The translations under genes were made by a program, and so were the position numbers. From the NCBI RefSeq assembly GCF_000956505.1, contig NZ_JYIX01000039.1, positions 62,001 to 126,000 on the forward strand: a stretch of 64,000 bases of DNA, read 5' to 3'. The stretch is from Microbacterium azadirachtae (GTDB lineage Bacteria; Actinomycetota; Actinomycetes; Actinomycetales; Microbacteriaceae). Below the pieces are notes generated by a model that saw nothing but the letters and a program-made list of their open reading frames with translations, searched no databases and was not told where the DNA came from. Numbering within the stretch: the first letter of the stretch is position 1; each line of letters opens with the position of its first letter. Shown piece after piece: positions 33,530 to 42,407 of the stretch.

Positions 33530-34240
33530 ATGGACCTGCTGAACGCCTGGCTGCTGCATGCTGCGGGGCAGCTCTGGCTGTTCCCCGTGCTGCTGGTGTT
33601 CTTCTTCATCGACGGCTTCGCGACCATCCTGCCCAGCGAGACGGCGCTCGTCGCGCTGGCCGCGCTGTCGCTGCACAACGGCCAACCGAACCTCGTCGTG
33701 CTCGGGCTTGTCGCCCTGGTCGGCGCGGTCGCGGGGGACAACATGGCGTACCTGCTCGGTCGCACGATCGGCACCGAGCGCTGGGCGTGGATGCGCCGGC
33801 CGCGGGTGCACAAGATGTTCGAATGGGCCCGCTACGAGCTCGACAAGCGCGGCGCAGCGCTGATCTTCACCGCGCGGTACATCCCGTGGGGCCGGGTCGC
33901 CGTGAATTACATGGCGGGCCAGACGGGCTTCCCGCATCGCAAGTTCTTCCTCTACGACCTCTTCGCGTGCATCACGTGGGTCGCCTACGCCCTGGGCATC
34001 GGACTGCTGGCCGGCCAGTGGGTGCACGAGAACCCGCTGCTCGGGGTCGGCATCGCCGTGGTGTTCGCCGTCATCCTCGGGTTCGGCATCGACCATGTGC
34101 TGCGCTGGTGGCATGGACGCCGCGGGGATGCGGAGCCGGCGCGACCAGGTTCTCCCGCCGTCGCGTCGACGGTTGCGGCGGGGCACGAACCGGCCTCCGC
34201 GGCAGGACTCCCGGCGAGCGGGTCGTCCGAAGGATCCTGA
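33530..34240 (+). CDS. DedA-family membrane protein
   Basis: A 236-residue DedA/VTT-domain protein with five to six hydrophobic or re-entrant segments. The family marks are the acidic ETALVALAALS and GAVAGDNMAYLLGRTIG, the Arg-containing FTARYIPWGRVAVNYMAG, and FFLYDLFACITWVAYALG. DedA proteins are linked to lipid-carrier recycling and membrane homeostasis. The C-terminal 45 residues are a Pro/Ala/Gly-rich tail. An in-frame ATG 39 bases upstream lacks a ribosome site and would start before the -10 box. Confidence 0.9.
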   Translation: MDLLNAWLLHAAGQLWLFPVLLVFFFIDGFATILPSETALVALAALSLHNGQPNLVVLGLVALVGAVAGDNMAYLLGRTIGTERWAWMRRPRVHKMFEWARYELDKRGAALIFTARYIPWGRVAVNYMAGQTGFPHRKFFLYDLFACITWVAYALGIGLLAGQWVHENPLLGVGIAVVFAVILGFGIDHVLRWWHGRRGDAEPARPGSPAVASTVAAGHEPASAAGLPASGSSEGS

Positions 34241-34265
34241 GCCGCCCCGGCGGCCGGGTGTCGGC

Positions 34266-35294
34266 TCAGCCCCAGAGCGTCGTGCGCGGTTCCGCGGCGT
34301 CGAGCACCCGCGGGGTGCGACGGGCGAGCGCGAGCAGCGCGAGGCCCTGTTCGCCCTGGAGCTCGATGAGCTCTGCCGCGCCGACGCTCTCGCGCCAGTG
34401 CCGGGCGAACGCTTCGGCGTCGGCGCGACGCCGGGCGAGCACGCGGGGGACCGCGAGGAACGCCGCCCCGCGCAGATCCTCGCGCCGCATCGCGGCGACC
34501 ATGCCGACGAGCGAGGTCCCGCCGCCGACATCGTCGCGGTCGGTCCGCAGCAGGAAGCGCGGGGCGGACGGCGGGGCGAAGAGCTCCTGCACCGCATCCG
34601 CGACGAGGCGCTGATCGGGGCCGGAGAGCTCGATCCTCATCCGGTCGCCCTCGTCGCGGACGACGATCGCCGCCTCGTCCGTCGGGCGGATCCTTCCCGT
34701 CTCGGCCAGGGTGCGCGTGAGCGCCACCGCCGCACCCCTGATGGACGCCGCGGGGTCGCGCCGCCGGCGGCGCTCGCGCACGAGCGGTCCGACCGCGCCG
34801 CTCAGCGAAAGTGCCGCCCCGATCGCGACGGCGATGCCGACGCCCGCGGCCGGCGCGATCGGGACGGCGCTCGCGACGAGGGCGGTGATGCCCGCGCTCC
34901 CCGTCATGCCGAGCAGCACGGCCCACGGGAGTGCCGAGCGGACCGCACGCGTGGCGGGGACGAGCGTGGAGACCGAGGCCCTCTGCACCGTGAGCGCCTC
35001 GCGCTCCTCCGCCACGTAGGCTTCCCCGATCCGCCAGGCGGCGCGGGTCTCGGTGCGCGGAATCACCTCGGTGCGCACCAGATCGCCGAGCGCGCTCACG
35101 GACGCCTCGGGATCCTTGCCGAGCACGCGGTTCAGCGCCTCGCGCGCGCCGTGGGACAGTGCGTTGCCGAGACCGCGGACGATCTGCGCGTCGTCGTCCG
35201 CGCTGAGTCCGAGCAGGTGGCCGTGCCGCCGGGCGAGCCGGCGGTGCTCGGTGGCGTCGTCCAGGGCCACGTCGGCCGGGATCAGGCAGCTCAC
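34266..35294 (-). CDS. C-terminal part of the interrupted helicase
   Basis: 342 residues from a GTG that lies ten codons after the in-frame TGA. The sequence continues the helicase C-terminus, then holds two adjacent hydrophobic helices (about residues 120-175), a charged RERRRRRDP stretch and a mixed alpha-beta end. If the TGA is not read through, this piece could only be made by re-initiation, for which no ribosome site is evident. It is best treated as part of the broken gene. Confidence 0.5.
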   Translation of the reverse strand: MSCLIPADVALDDATEHRRLARRHGHLLGLSADDDAQIVRGLGNALSHGAREALNRVLGKDPEASVSALGDLVRTEVIPRTETRAAWRIGEAYVAEEREALTVQRASVSTLVPATRAVRSALPWAVLLGMTGSAGITALVASAVPIAPAAGVGIAVAIGAALSLSGAVGPLVRERRRRRDPAASIRGAAVALTRTLAETGRIRPTDEAAIVVRDEGDRMRIELSGPDQRLVADAVQELFAPPSAPRFLLRTDRDDVGGGTSLVGMVAAMRREDLRGAAFLAVPRVLARRRADAEAFARHWRESVGAAELIELQGEQGLALLALARRTPRVLDAAEPRTTLWG

Positions 35295-35321
35295 CGACCA
35301 GTTGTGCGCGACCTTCTCCGG

Positions 35322-37253
35322 TCAGGCCGGATCCAGCCTCAGGGTGCGGCCGCGCAGCTGCGGTGCGCCCGTCGAGGTGGTCACGGTGGTGAGGTCGATC
35401 AGGGTGTTCACGGCGGGACAGTCCCAGCCCTCGCCGAGCAGCCCGCGGGTGCCGACGAGGAGACGCACGGATCCCGCCGACATCAGGGCCGAGACCGCGG
35501 CGACGATGCGCCCTGCGCCGACACCGGGGGCGTCGAGGTCGCGCCACGGTCCGACGCCGTCCGGACGCACCTGGACGGCCGATCCCACGCGGGCGGTGAG
35601 TGCGACCGCGAGCTCTTCTGCGCGGGCAGCCGGCACGCGGATGCGGTCCGCGGTCAGCAGCACGGGGTTCAGGGCCGCAGTGAGCGGATCGTTCACGACG
35701 AAGTCGTAGGCGCGGAGCGCACCCGCCGCGGTCTCGCCGACGAGGCCGCGGCTGTTGCCGTGCTCCACGAAGTCGGTCACGATGACGGCTTTGACCTTCG
35801 CGCCGTCCGCTCCGCTCAGCTCGAGGCGGAGGATGTCCACCGCGGCGCGGTCCTTGGCCTCCGAGAAGGCGAGGGTGGTCTCCACCGGATCCCTGCCGCG
35901 GCGGAGTCCGCGATCGGTGAGCAGCAGGCCGAAGTCTGCGAGAGCCTTCTTGACGTAGCGCCACTGCTGCTTCGCGCGCGGATCCGGCAGCAGCCGGGTG
36001 AGCGCGAAGCGGGCCAGCACGGTGAGCAGGTCGTCGGTCGTGCAGCGCTCGAACAGCACGGGCGGCAGGATCGCGCACAGCGGATGCTGCGGGGCGAGGG
36101 CGCGCAGCACCACGCCGCAGGAGCGCGTGAGGGGGAGGTCGTCGGCGAGCGCACGCTCGAGCGCCGCGGGGGAGGGCGGCGGCACGACGACGGTCGCGTC
36201 GAGGGGCCCGGCGGCCGGGGCGCGCTCGGACACCAGGGGATCAGCGACCGGGAGTTCCGGCGGATCCGGATCCGCGGGCTGCAGACGCTCCTCGAGGTAG
36301 CGCATGCCATCGGGGGTGGACAGCACCTGAGCGAGCAGGGCGTCCAGGTGCTCGCCGTGCCGGCGGATGAAGGCGGCCTCGGCCGGCACCGGCTCGGTGA
36401 ACCACACGTGGTCGCGGTAGGGCGCGAGATGGCCCTCCTTCACCACGGCCGGGGTCGGCACCTCGAAGTCGACCTCGCCGAGCAGCTGCGTGTAGTTGTC
36501 GAACTCGGTGCCGTCCGCGACATCCGGCAGGGTGGCCGTGAGCCCGATCACGAGGCCGCGCCCGCCGCGCTCGCGGATCGCGCCGACGAGGTAGGCGACG
36601 ACGAGCGCCCAGTGATCCAGCAGATGATGGCACTCGTCGAGGACGATGGTGTCGACGCCGGCGTCCACGATCCGCTCCAGGAGCGAGACCGCGTTCGGAT
36701 GCAGCACGCGCGCGATCGCCTGTGGTCGCTCCCGCGTGAACCGGCGCCGGATCCGCTTCACCCGCCCGCGCAGGCCCGTGCGGTACTGCGCCGGGTTGTC
36801 GACCGCGAGCTCCGCGAGCCACGTCTCCGCCGCGGCCTGCGTGCGGCCGCTGTCGACGAGTTCGTCCGCCCACCTCGCGCGGGCGAGCGCCTCGAACGGA
36901 GACCCGTCGCCCGTGACACTGAGCGCCTGGTAGGTGAGCGCGGTGAGGTCGCCGATGCGCAGCGGATCCGTCGACACCGCCGCGGCATCGGGCGCGAGCG
37001 CGGACGCGGTGTGCGCCCACTGCTCGCGGATGGTCGTGTTCGGGGCGAGCACGAGCGTGCGTCCGCCCTCGCGAGCGGCGAGCAGCAGCCCGAGCAGCGT
37101 CTTGCCGGAGCCGGGCGGCGCGACGATGTGCAGCTCGGATTGGGATCCGGAGGCCAACTGCGCCAGCACCTGCGCCTGGTACGTACGCAGGGTGCCGGTG
37201 AAGCGCCAGTCGCCGAGGGGCGCATCCCTGAGGGGCGCGGTCGACTCCGCCAT
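35322..37253 (-). CDS. DEAD/DEAH-box helicase, N-terminal part
   Basis: 643 residues holding both RecA-like helicase domains. There is a Q-like TGTLRTYQAQVLAQL, Walker A in VAPPGSGKTLLG near residue 50, LAPNTTIREQW (Ia), Walker B VLDECHHLLD, GLTATLPD (III) and the second-domain motifs LLVGTRGLLGEGWDCP and QLRGRTLRLDP. It resembles the type III restriction/UvrB-like helicases of actinobacteria. The insertion between helicase lobes (about residues 310-430) is unassigned. It ends at the in-frame TGA. Confidence 0.8.
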   Translation of the reverse strand: MAESTAPLRDAPLGDWRFTGTLRTYQAQVLAQLASGSQSELHIVAPPGSGKTLLGLLLAAREGGRTLVLAPNTTIREQWAHTASALAPDAAAVSTDPLRIGDLTALTYQALSVTGDGSPFEALARARWADELVDSGRTQAAAETWLAELAVDNPAQYRTGLRGRVKRIRRRFTRERPQAIARVLHPNAVSLLERIVDAGVDTIVLDECHHLLDHWALVVAYLVGAIRERGGRGLVIGLTATLPDVADGTEFDNYTQLLGEVDFEVPTPAVVKEGHLAPYRDHVWFTEPVPAEAAFIRRHGEHLDALLAQVLSTPDGMRYLEERLQPADPDPPELPVADPLVSERAPAAGPLDATVVVPPPSPAALERALADDLPLTRSCGVVLRALAPQHPLCAILPPVLFERCTTDDLLTVLARFALTRLLPDPRAKQQWRYVKKALADFGLLLTDRGLRRGRDPVETTLAFSEAKDRAAVDILRLELSGADGAKVKAVIVTDFVEHGNSRGLVGETAAGALRAYDFVVNDPLTAALNPVLLTADRIRVPAARAEELAVALTARVGSAVQVRPDGVGPWRDLDAPGVGAGRIVAAVSALMSAGSVRLLVGTRGLLGEGWDCPAVNTLIDLTTVTTSTGAPQLRGRTLRLDPA

Positions 37254-37398
37254 GCGTCCCCCTCCGTGCCGGCGTCGTCCCCGCCGTGCGGCGCCGCCGG
37301 ATCGGCACCGGATTCCGAGCGTAGCCGCCGCGGGGCGGTGCCAGGCGCCGGACGATCCCGGCGTCGAACCCGCGCGTTCCCGGCGGCGCGTCCTGGGA

Positions 37399-39714
37399 TC
37401 AGGATGTCGAGGTCGCGAGCAACCGGGAGCCGAGCAGCGAGCGCGGGGTCAGCGCCGCGGCGATCCTGTCGCGACGGGAGACGTGCGCGCGCAGTCGCGC
37501 CCGGATGGCGTCGAGCGGCGGGCGCAGATCGGAGCCCTCCGGCGGGGAGCCCGATGCCAGCCGCGCATAGCTGGCGTGCTCGATCGCGCGCACGAGCGCG
37601 TCCATGGCAGCGGGATCCACCTCGCGCTCCCGCACCAGGCGCGCGCCGCGTGCGCGCGGCGACTCCGCGGACGAGGCCGGCAGGCCCAGATCCTGCAGCG
37701 TCGCGCGCAGTTCGGTCCACGCAGCCACGGCATCCCCATGGCCCGCGGCGGCGCGGCGGCGCATCGTCTGCAGACGCCGGATCAGGGCGGGGATCAGCAG
37801 CACCGCGAGCACGCCCAGGATCGTCCAGACCACCGGCATCGCCTGCAACGCGGTCGGCGTCGACGCGCCGGCAGCACCCGCATTCGGAACATCGAGGTTC
37901 TTCGGATCCTTGGCGGCGCCGGTCGACGTGGGAGCGGGCGTCGCGCCGGCGGAGGGCGCCGTGCTGCCGCCGGCGCCGGAGCTGTCCTCGGTGAACGCGG
38001 TCGGGACGCCGCGCGTCGCGGTCGGCTCGAACGGCACCCAGCCGATGCCGGCGAAGTACACCTCGGGCCAGGAGTGCAGCTGGTCCGTGGAGACCTCGTA
38101 CACGACCTTGCCGTCGTCGGAGCGGCGGTCGGTGGCCGTGCCGGGCAGGTAGCCGACGACGATCCGCGTCGGCATGCCCAGCGAACGCGCCATGAGGGCG
38201 AACGCCCCGGCGAAGTGCACGCAGTACCCCTCGCGCACGGTGAGAAACCTCGCGACCGCGTCGACGTTGGTGCCGTCGAAGCCGTCGTCGACCGGCGTCT
38301 GCAGCGAATAGCGGAACCCGGCGCGGAACCAGGTCTGCAGTGCGATCAGCTTGTCGTAGTCGGTGGTGGCGCCGCCGACGACCTCGCGTGCGCTGTCGGT
38401 GATGATCGCGGGCATCTCGGCAGGCAGGGCGCGCAGGTCGGCGGGGACGTCGGCCCCGGACGAGGTGGATGCGCGGATCTGATCGAGCGTGGGCTGGAGC
38501 GCAGCCGTGTCGATCGAGTAGTTCTGGTCGGCCGCGTCGGCGTTCGCCGCGATCACGGTGCGGTTGTCGGCGGCGGCGTTCCAGCTGCCGTTCTCTCCGC
38601 GCACGGCCGTGGCCTGGTAGGGCACGGGCAGCCAGGACCCGGAGATCCCGGCCGTGCGGATCGTGGCCTTGGTCTTGTGCACCGCGACGCCCTCCGGAGC
38701 CGCGACGTCCCCGAATCCTTGCGACAGCGGCACCGTGCTGGGCCGGTCCGGCTGCCAGGTGGATCCGTCGAACCGGGTGAGGGTCGCGATGCGCAGGTAT
38801 GGCGGAGTGCCGTCCTGGGTGATCAGCGTGAGCGCGGTCACGGGGGCGGGGCGGCGCAGATCCTGCCCCAGGTTGAGGGTCGCGCTCAGTGTGGTGCTGC
38901 CCCCGCCGACGTTGAGCCCCGAGGCGGACAAGGGCAGTAGCGGCGACACGATCAGCGCCGCGAGCACGGCGAGGAAGCCCAGGACGACGGCGGGCAGGCG
39001 TCGCGTGCGCAGCGGTGCATCGGGAGTCTCTCGGCGGACCGCTGCCGTCTCATCGTGCGCCGTCGCCCGGCGCTCGGATCCGGGTGGCGCGAACCGCACG
39101 TGCAGGAAGAACAGGATCGCGAGGGCGAGCCCGATGAACCACACCGGATTCGCGCCCTGGTGCACGACGACCCCCGGCGCCGCACCGAGCGCGGTGACCA
39201 GCACGGCGGCGATGAGCGGCGCGCGCAGCGTCACGAGCACGAGATCGAGCACGACGGCGATGAGGCCCGCTACGGTCGCGACGCTCACGGCGATCGCGGG
39301 GGAGGATGCGAGGGGGGCGACGCCGCCGCGGATCTCGTCGAGCGCGGCGGTGAAGAACGCGTCGATCGCGCGCCACACTTCGGGCGTCGGCAGCAACCAC
39401 CCGCGACCGGCCTGCTGCGCCGTGAACACCGTGAGGGCGATGGCGCCCGCGCCGAGTTGCACGACGGGCACGGCCGGGATCGCGAGCCACACCGGAGTCC
39501 GGCGGGTGAGGAAGCGCACGAGGGCGCCCGCGGCGACCACCGTTCCCGTGGTCGCCATGGCGCCCGCGCCCCACGCGCCGGGCTGGACGACGGCACTGAG
39601 GGGCCACACTGCCACGACCAGCCCCAGCGCGGTCAGCAGTGCCGCCGCCACGGGCCCGCCGTCCATGCGGCGCTGCCGCGGGGGACCCCCGTACGCGCTG
39701 ATGTCAGCGGACAT
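37399..39714 (-). CDS. Transglutaminase-like membrane protein (TgpA family)
   Basis: A 771-residue protein. Six to seven hydrophobic helices in the first 250 residues lead to an extracytoplasmic transglutaminase-like domain with the Cys in VREGYCVHFAGAFALMARSLG, then LHSWPEVYFAGIGWVPFEPT (His, Asp). A Ser/Thr/Ala linker, one more helix and a cytoplasmic DUF4129-like C-terminus follow. The ATG at 39714 overlaps the DUF58 gene by 11 bases. Together with MoxR and DUF58 it forms the conserved MoxR-DUF58-transglutaminase operon, whose biochemical role is not settled. Confidence 0.9.
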   Translation of the reverse strand: MSADISAYGGPPRQRRMDGGPVAAALLTALGLVVAVWPLSAVVQPGAWGAGAMATTGTVVAAGALVRFLTRRTPVWLAIPAVPVVQLGAGAIALTVFTAQQAGRGWLLPTPEVWRAIDAFFTAALDEIRGGVAPLASSPAIAVSVATVAGLIAVVLDLVLVTLRAPLIAAVLVTALGAAPGVVVHQGANPVWFIGLALAILFFLHVRFAPPGSERRATAHDETAAVRRETPDAPLRTRRLPAVVLGFLAVLAALIVSPLLPLSASGLNVGGGSTTLSATLNLGQDLRRPAPVTALTLITQDGTPPYLRIATLTRFDGSTWQPDRPSTVPLSQGFGDVAAPEGVAVHKTKATIRTAGISGSWLPVPYQATAVRGENGSWNAAADNRTVIAANADAADQNYSIDTAALQPTLDQIRASTSSGADVPADLRALPAEMPAIITDSAREVVGGATTDYDKLIALQTWFRAGFRYSLQTPVDDGFDGTNVDAVARFLTVREGYCVHFAGAFALMARSLGMPTRIVVGYLPGTATDRRSDDGKVVYEVSTDQLHSWPEVYFAGIGWVPFEPTATRGVPTAFTEDSSGAGGSTAPSAGATPAPTSTGAAKDPKNLDVPNAGAAGASTPTALQAMPVVWTILGVLAVLLIPALIRRLQTMRRRAAAGHGDAVAAWTELRATLQDLGLPASSAESPRARGARLVREREVDPAAMDALVRAIEHASYARLASGSPPEGSDLRPPLDAIRARLRAHVSRRDRIAAALTPRSLLGSRLLATSTS

Positions 39715-41005
39715 GCGCCGCCTCCTGCGCACCGTGTGCGGAGCCGGCGTCCGCCGTCGCGGATCCGGGCTCGCCCGCGCCGGTGTCGGCCCAGGCGTCG
39801 GCCGGATCGTCGCCGAGGGCGGCCGCACGCCAGCCCTGCGTCTCGGCGGCGGACAGCGCGTCCGGCCCGGGGGCGGTGGTGATCAGGATCGGGGTTCCGG
39901 CCCCGCCGTGCGGGAGCGTGCCGGCGTCGGCCGCGTCGATCGCGCCCGTGATCACGACGAGCGGACCGACGGTGTGCCCCTCGCTCGCGGCCGGGAGCCC
40001 ATGGTCGCGCTCGCCGGAGCGCGGCGCCGTGCCGGCGAGGCTCACCAGCAGGCCGTCGCGCTCGTCCTCCGCGCCGCGCAGCCGGCCGATCAGCACGCCG
40101 GTCGCGTCGACCACGTCGACCGCGAAGCCGTTGTCCACGAGATGCACGGCGATCGAGGCGCAGGCCATGACAGCGCGGTCGAAGGCCTCGAAATCCGTGT
40201 CCCCGCCCGCCGTGACCCAGCGTGCACCGGCGCGGTCGAGCACCACCAGGGCGTCGGGGCTCGACTCCTGCTCCTCCTGGCGCACCATCAGATCTCCGCG
40301 GTGCGCCGTCGCGCGCCAGTGGATGCGCCGCATCGAGTCCCCGGGGACGTACCGGCGGGGGGAGAGGTTGTCCGCGCCCTGACCGAGCCGGTGCGACGAG
40401 GTCTGCGCCGTGCCTCCGGCGCGCCCCGTGCGGTCGGTCAGCCGCGGAAGCGGCACGACCTGCGGCACGATCGTGATCGGCGTCACATCGCCGAGCTCAT
40501 CGGTGCGGACGAACAGTCCGAACGGATCCGCGGTGCTGAGCCGCAGCGGGCCGAGCGAGGCGAGTCCCCGGCGCACCCCCGAGATCGGGTAGCTCATCGT
40601 CATGGTGGCCCCGCCGGGGATCCGCTCGACGTCATCGGGCGGGAAGGGGCCGGTGGCGGAGCCGTGCACGGCGGCGGGCAGCCCATCGCGCCAGCGCCCT
40701 GTCGGCTCCCTCATGACCGTGCGGAGATCCACGCGCACCCGCACCGAGGTGTCGTCGCCGACCGTGAGCAGGTCTGCGGCGACCGTCCGGCCGACCTGCG
40801 CGCGGCGGCGCGGGACGAACACGAACAGCGCTGCCAGGACCAGCAGCGCGAACAGCAGCGCGGCCACGTACAGCAGCACAGGCGTGGCGAGCACGTTGGC
40901 GCCGATCACGAGGAGTATCCCGGTCAGGAGCGCGCTCACGCCGCGCCCGGTCATCCTCCGGCCGGGCGGATCCGCTGCGCGGTGCGCGCGCTCTCGCCGG
41001 TTCAC
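39704..41005 (-). CDS. DUF58 domain protein
   Basis: A 433-residue protein with two N-terminal hydrophobic helices (LLTGILLVIGANVLA and LLYVAALLFALLVLAALFV), a middle beta region and the DUF58 hallmark RRYVPGDSMRRIHWRATAHR. A vWA-like end follows. The start is uncertain. GTG 41005 overlaps the MoxR stop (GTGA) and is preferred. ATG 40954 has a GGAGG directly abutting it, which is too close to act as its ribosome site. Works in an operon with MoxR and the transglutaminase-like protein. Confidence 0.85.
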   Translation of the reverse strand: MNRRERAHRAADPPGRRMTGRGVSALLTGILLVIGANVLATPVLLYVAALLFALLVLAALFVFVPRRRAQVGRTVAADLLTVGDDTSVRVRVDLRTVMREPTGRWRDGLPAAVHGSATGPFPPDDVERIPGGATMTMSYPISGVRRGLASLGPLRLSTADPFGLFVRTDELGDVTPITIVPQVVPLPRLTDRTGRAGGTAQTSSHRLGQGADNLSPRRYVPGDSMRRIHWRATAHRGDLMVRQEEQESSPDALVVLDRAGARWVTAGGDTDFEAFDRAVMACASIAVHLVDNGFAVDVVDATGVLIGRLRGAEDERDGLLVSLAGTAPRSGERDHGLPAASEGHTVGPLVVITGAIDAADAGTLPHGGAGTPILITTAPGPDALSAAETQGWRAAALGDDPADAWADTGAGEPGSATADAGSAHGAQEAAHVR

Positions 41006-42030
41006 CGCGGAAGGCCCACCGGCACCGGGATCCGCCTCACGATGCCCTCGAGTGCGGCCTCGATCGGGCGGGCGCCGGCCCGGTGCAGCCCGCGAGCGGG
41101 GATCAGTCGGTGCGCGAACACGGCGGGGAGCAGCGAGATGAGGTCGTCCGGGACGACGTAGTCCCGCTCGTCGAGCGCGGCCTGCACCTTCGCCGCGCGC
41201 ACGAGCTGCAGCGTCGCCCGGGGGCTCGCCCCGAGATGCAGGTTCGGATCGCTCCGGGTGGCCTGCGACAGCGCCACGGCGTACTCCTCGAGCGCCGGCG
41301 CGACGTGCACCGCCCGCGCCCAGGTGATGAGCGCGCGCACGTCGGTCGCGGTCAGCACGGGGCGGATGCCGTCGAGCGGGTTGGCCGTGTCGCGCTGGCG
41401 CAGCATGAGCGTCTCGGCCGCCGCATCCGGGTAGCCCATCGAGATCCGCATCATGAACCGGTCGCGCTGCGCCTCCGGCAGGGCGTAGGTGCCCTCCATC
41501 TCGAGGGGGTTCTGGGTGGCGACCACGAGGAACGGGTCCGGGAGGGGCCGGGAGTTCCCGTCCACCGTGACCTGGTGCTCCTCCATCGCCTCCAGCAGTG
41601 CGGACTGGGTCTTGGGTGAAGAGCGGTTGATCTCGTCGGCGATGACGATGTGCGCGAACACGGCGCCCGGCTTGAACTCGAACTCCTGCGCGACCGGGTT
41701 GTAGACGCTCACGCCGGTGACGTCGCCGGGCAGCAGATCCGGGGTGAACTGGATGCGGCGCACGGTCGCATCGATGCTCGCCGCGAGAGCGCGCGCGAGC
41801 ATGGTCTTCCCGACGCCCGGCACGTCCTCCACGAGCAGGTGCCCCTCCGCGAGCAGGCAGATCAGCGCGCTGCGGACGGCATCGGCCTTGCCGTCGATCA
41901 CCTCGGTGATGGAGGACAGGATCCCGGCGGTCTGGCGGGCGAAGCCGGCCGCATCGATCCCGGCGGCGTCGCGGGAGGTCGCGTCCAGGGCGGTGCTCGT
42001 GGTGACGTCGGCGGTGTTCGTGGCGTGCAT
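41002..42030 (-). CDS. MoxR-type AAA+ ATPase
   Basis: A 342-residue chaperone-like ATPase. Walker A is EDVPGVGKTMLAR near residue 70, Walker B is VIADEINRSSPKTQSALLEAMEE and sensor 1 is VVATQNPLEMEGTYALPEAQ. MoxR ATPases are paired with vWA/DUF58 proteins and help mature or remodel them. First gene of the operon on the minus strand; its stop overlaps the DUF58 start. Confidence 0.95.
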   Translation of the reverse strand: MHATNTADVTTSTALDATSRDAAGIDAAGFARQTAGILSSITEVIDGKADAVRSALICLLAEGHLLVEDVPGVGKTMLARALAASIDATVRRIQFTPDLLPGDVTGVSVYNPVAQEFEFKPGAVFAHIVIADEINRSSPKTQSALLEAMEEHQVTVDGNSRPLPDPFLVVATQNPLEMEGTYALPEAQRDRFMMRISMGYPDAAAETLMLRQRDTANPLDGIRPVLTATDVRALITWARAVHVAPALEEYAVALSQATRSDPNLHLGASPRATLQLVRAAKVQAALDERDYVVPDDLISLLPAVFAHRLIPARGLHRAGARPIEAALEGIVRRIPVPVGLPR

Positions 42031-42133
42031 GCGTCCCTCTCACCGGGCGCCGCGGTGCGCCCGCGTCTTGATCGTAACCCGGGGCGGGGACGGGGCGGGC
42101 GGGGATCCGGTCTCGGCCGCCCGCGAGCTCGGG

Positions 42134-42139
42134 TAGACT
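42134..42139 (+). promoter_or_regulatory. -10 box (TAGACT) of the SRP RNA gene
   Basis: TAGACT ends 7 bases before the first paired base of the RNA; no good -35 was found. Confidence 0.5.
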
Positions 42140-42146
42140 GGACGAC

Positions 42147-42240
42147 GGCTCTCCGCGTGGCGGCACCCAGGCCAATTCCCCCAGGGCGGAAACGCAGCAA
42201 GGGTAACCAGGCTCTGCCGGGTGCGCGGAGGGTCTTTTCT
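42147..42240 (+). ncRNA. ffs: Signal recognition particle RNA, small bacterial (4.5S) type
   Basis: The apical domain shows the conserved GGCGGAAACGCAGCAAGGGTAACC-type asymmetric and symmetric loops (about 42186-42209, seen as AGGCCAATT, GGCGGAAACGCAGCAAGG, GTAACCAGG). It is closed by the stem CTCCGCG/CGCGGAG. A T-rich TCTTTTCTTTT tail ends it. This is the small, Alu-less form used in actinobacteria. Confidence 0.93.
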
Positions 42241-42407
42241 TTTGCCCTGATCCGGTTCCGGTGCGCCTCAACGTGCGTATTGCCTGTGCCGCTGGCATGC
42301 GCGAAATCCGTCCTGCACAGCAGGCGGATCCGGGAAGTTCTGCACAGATCGGAAATGTTCCCTGATCTGGGCGTTCGAATGTCCGTGGCCCTGGGTTGAA
42401 TAGGGGT

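Larger units (their letters stand above)
34266..37253 (-). pseudogene. DEAD/DEAH-box helicase with internal TGA (995 codons, probably broken)
   Basis: The frame from the ATG at 37253 continues uninterrupted past a single TGA (35324-35322) to a stop at 34266. The residues after the TGA (PEKVAHNWS) follow RGRTLRLDPA directly. In related helicases I recall this junction as LDP-x-W-PEKVAHNW, so the TGA most likely replaces a TGG Trp codon through one transition. Either a nonsense mutation, a sequencing error or UGA readthrough would explain it. Confidence 0.75.
42031..42407. other. 377-bp gap carrying the SRP RNA gene
   Basis: Apart from the SRP RNA and its -10 box, the 42241-42407 stretch before the HNH gene has no gene. 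It has a lower GC content than its neighbours and words such as GTTCTGCACAGATCGG and GGAAATGTTCC. No clear promoter was assigned. Confidence 0.5.

Noticed and set aside
35322-35324. Selenocysteine or programmed readthrough at the helicase TGA
   Set aside because: Helicases are not selenoproteins and no SECIS-like element was recognised; a Trp-to-stop change is the simpler reading, although readthrough is not excluded.
34095-37994. A 1299-codon open frame on the plus strand across the helicase region
   Set aside because: Arg/Ala/Gly-rich shadow of minus-strand genes; crosses gene boundaries and has no ribosome site or motif.
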